5,564 nucleotides of DNA from the NCBI GenBank assembly GCA_964486825.1, contig CAZAQS010000302.1, positions 1 through 5,564 on the forward strand, in the 5' to 3' direction. Shown one piece after another: positions 5,198-5,564 of this stretch. Below the pieces are notes generated by a model. It searched no databases. It saw nothing but the letters and a program-made list of their open reading frames with translations, and was not told the origin of the DNA. A program made the position numbers and the translations under genes. Each line of letters starts with the position of its first letter. The stretch's first letter is position 1. The DNA comes from CAZAQS01 sp964486825 (GTDB lineage: Bacteria > Chloroflexota > Anaerolineae > Anaerolineales > UBA4823).

Positions 5198-5564
5198 ATG
5201 AAGCTAACCCTCGCTCTCGCTCAGATCAATACCGTGCTTGGCGTGGTCAGCGCCAATCTGGAAAGACACCTGTCCCTGGCAGACGAAGCTCGCCGTTCAG
5301 GTGTGGACCTGCTGGTCTTCCCGGAGCTCTCCCTGACCGGCTATGTCCTCCAGGATCTGACCCCTGCTGTTGCCATCACGCCCTCGTCAACCGACCCGAT
5401 CTTCAAGCCCCTACTGGAGGCCAGCCGGTCGATCGACCTGGTGGTAGGCTTTGTCGACGAAGATGCGCGCCACCGCTTCTTCATTGCCGGCGCTTACCTG
5501 GCACGCGGCCAGGTGCTGCACGTTCACCACATCCGCCCTTTCCGCGAATATGGGTACGTGCGCG
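5198..5564 (+). CDS. Carbon-nitrogen hydrolase (nitrilase superfamily), 3'-partial
   Basis: N-terminal 122 residues of a cytoplasmic nitrilase-fold protein; the frame is open to the window end. MKLTLALAQINTVLGVV is the classical first strand, and LLVFPELSLTGY (39-49 plus Tyr) contains the catalytic Glu43. LVVGFVDEDARHRFFIAGAY is the usual V.G......yN.a.... segment before the catalytic Lys. At that Lys position, normally HRKVYLPTYG, this protein reads HVHHIRPFREYG, with no Lys. The PEL.LTGY..(E/Q)DL pattern resembles the glutaminase domain of glutamine-dependent NAD+ synthetase and related amidases. The absence of any membrane domain before the fold excludes Lnt. The start is an ATG at 5198 with AGGA only 2 nt upstream, so translation may depend on coupling to the Lgt-like gene. 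Substrate cannot be decided from this part. Confidence 0.88.
   Translation, partial: MKLTLALAQINTVLGVVSANLERHLSLADEARRSGVDLLVFPELSLTGYVLQDLTPAVAITPSSTDPIFKPLLEASRSIDLVVGFVDEDARHRFFIAGAYLARGQVLHVHHIRPFREYGYVR

Noticed and set aside
5198..5564. Identification of the C-N hydrolase as Lnt (apolipoprotein N-acyltransferase)
   Set aside because: Lnt has several N-terminal membrane helices before the nitrilase domain; here the domain begins at residue 2.
1..5564. CRISPR array, insertion sequence, tRNA, rRNA or riboswitch
   Set aside because: No regularly spaced repeats, terminal inverted repeats with a transposase, cloverleaf sequences or known riboswitch cores were seen on either strand.

Overview
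This is a moderately GC-rich bacterial chromosome segment with tightly packed genes. There are no rRNA or tRNA genes, CRISPR arrays, transposases or phage genes. The gene content (a secreted subtilase with a PA insert, RNase D with two HRDC-like regions, RimI-like acetyltransferase, a small XRE regulator paired with a three-helix membrane protein, a divergent Lgt-family protein and a nitrilase-superfamily protein) would fit a Chloroflexota, perhaps Anaerolineae, genome. That placement is an inference from gene style, not from a marker gene.

Layout. Positions 1-1604 (+) hold a secreted S8 protease whose true start lies left of the window. The 221-bp convergent gap (1605-1825) is not empty: the minus strand carries an open frame resembling the C-terminal end of a beta-CASP metallo-beta-lactamase ribonuclease, probably a gene remnant. 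Four minus-strand genes follow, listed here in transcription order: XRE regulator (4235-4008), three-helix membrane protein (4011-3718, overlapping the regulator by 4 bp), RimI-like GNAT acetyltransferase (3668-3180) and ribonuclease D (2980-1826). The first two are clearly one operon. rimI may be cotranscribed with them (49-bp gap). A 199-bp gap with a small unexplained open frame separates rnd.

The divergent region 4236-4426 is the best-resolved regulatory part. It has a near-consensus promoter for the XRE operon (TTGACA, 17 bp, TATACT), and two 18-bp direct repeats spaced 21 bp apart, the nearer one covering the -35 box, which suggests autoregulation. On the other strand an extended -10 promoter fires into a membrane protein of the Lgt fold. 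The strong GGAGG ribosome site there points to a CTG start at 4427 and restores the first transmembrane helix. 15 bp after that gene, at 5198, begins a carbon-nitrogen hydrolase (nitrilase superfamily) that runs off the right edge.

Points worth a second look: the Lgt-like protein lacks the His and Arg known to be essential in E. coli Lgt; the RimI-like protein has Ser where E. coli RimI has its catalytic Glu; the C-N hydrolase seems to lack the expected catalytic Lys; and the regulator and Lgt-like transcripts both appear to have very short leaders. I see no complete, clearly novel multi-gene system. The strongest candidates for new biology are the XRE/membrane-protein operon with its paired operator, and the non-canonical Lgt-like plus C-N hydrolase pair.
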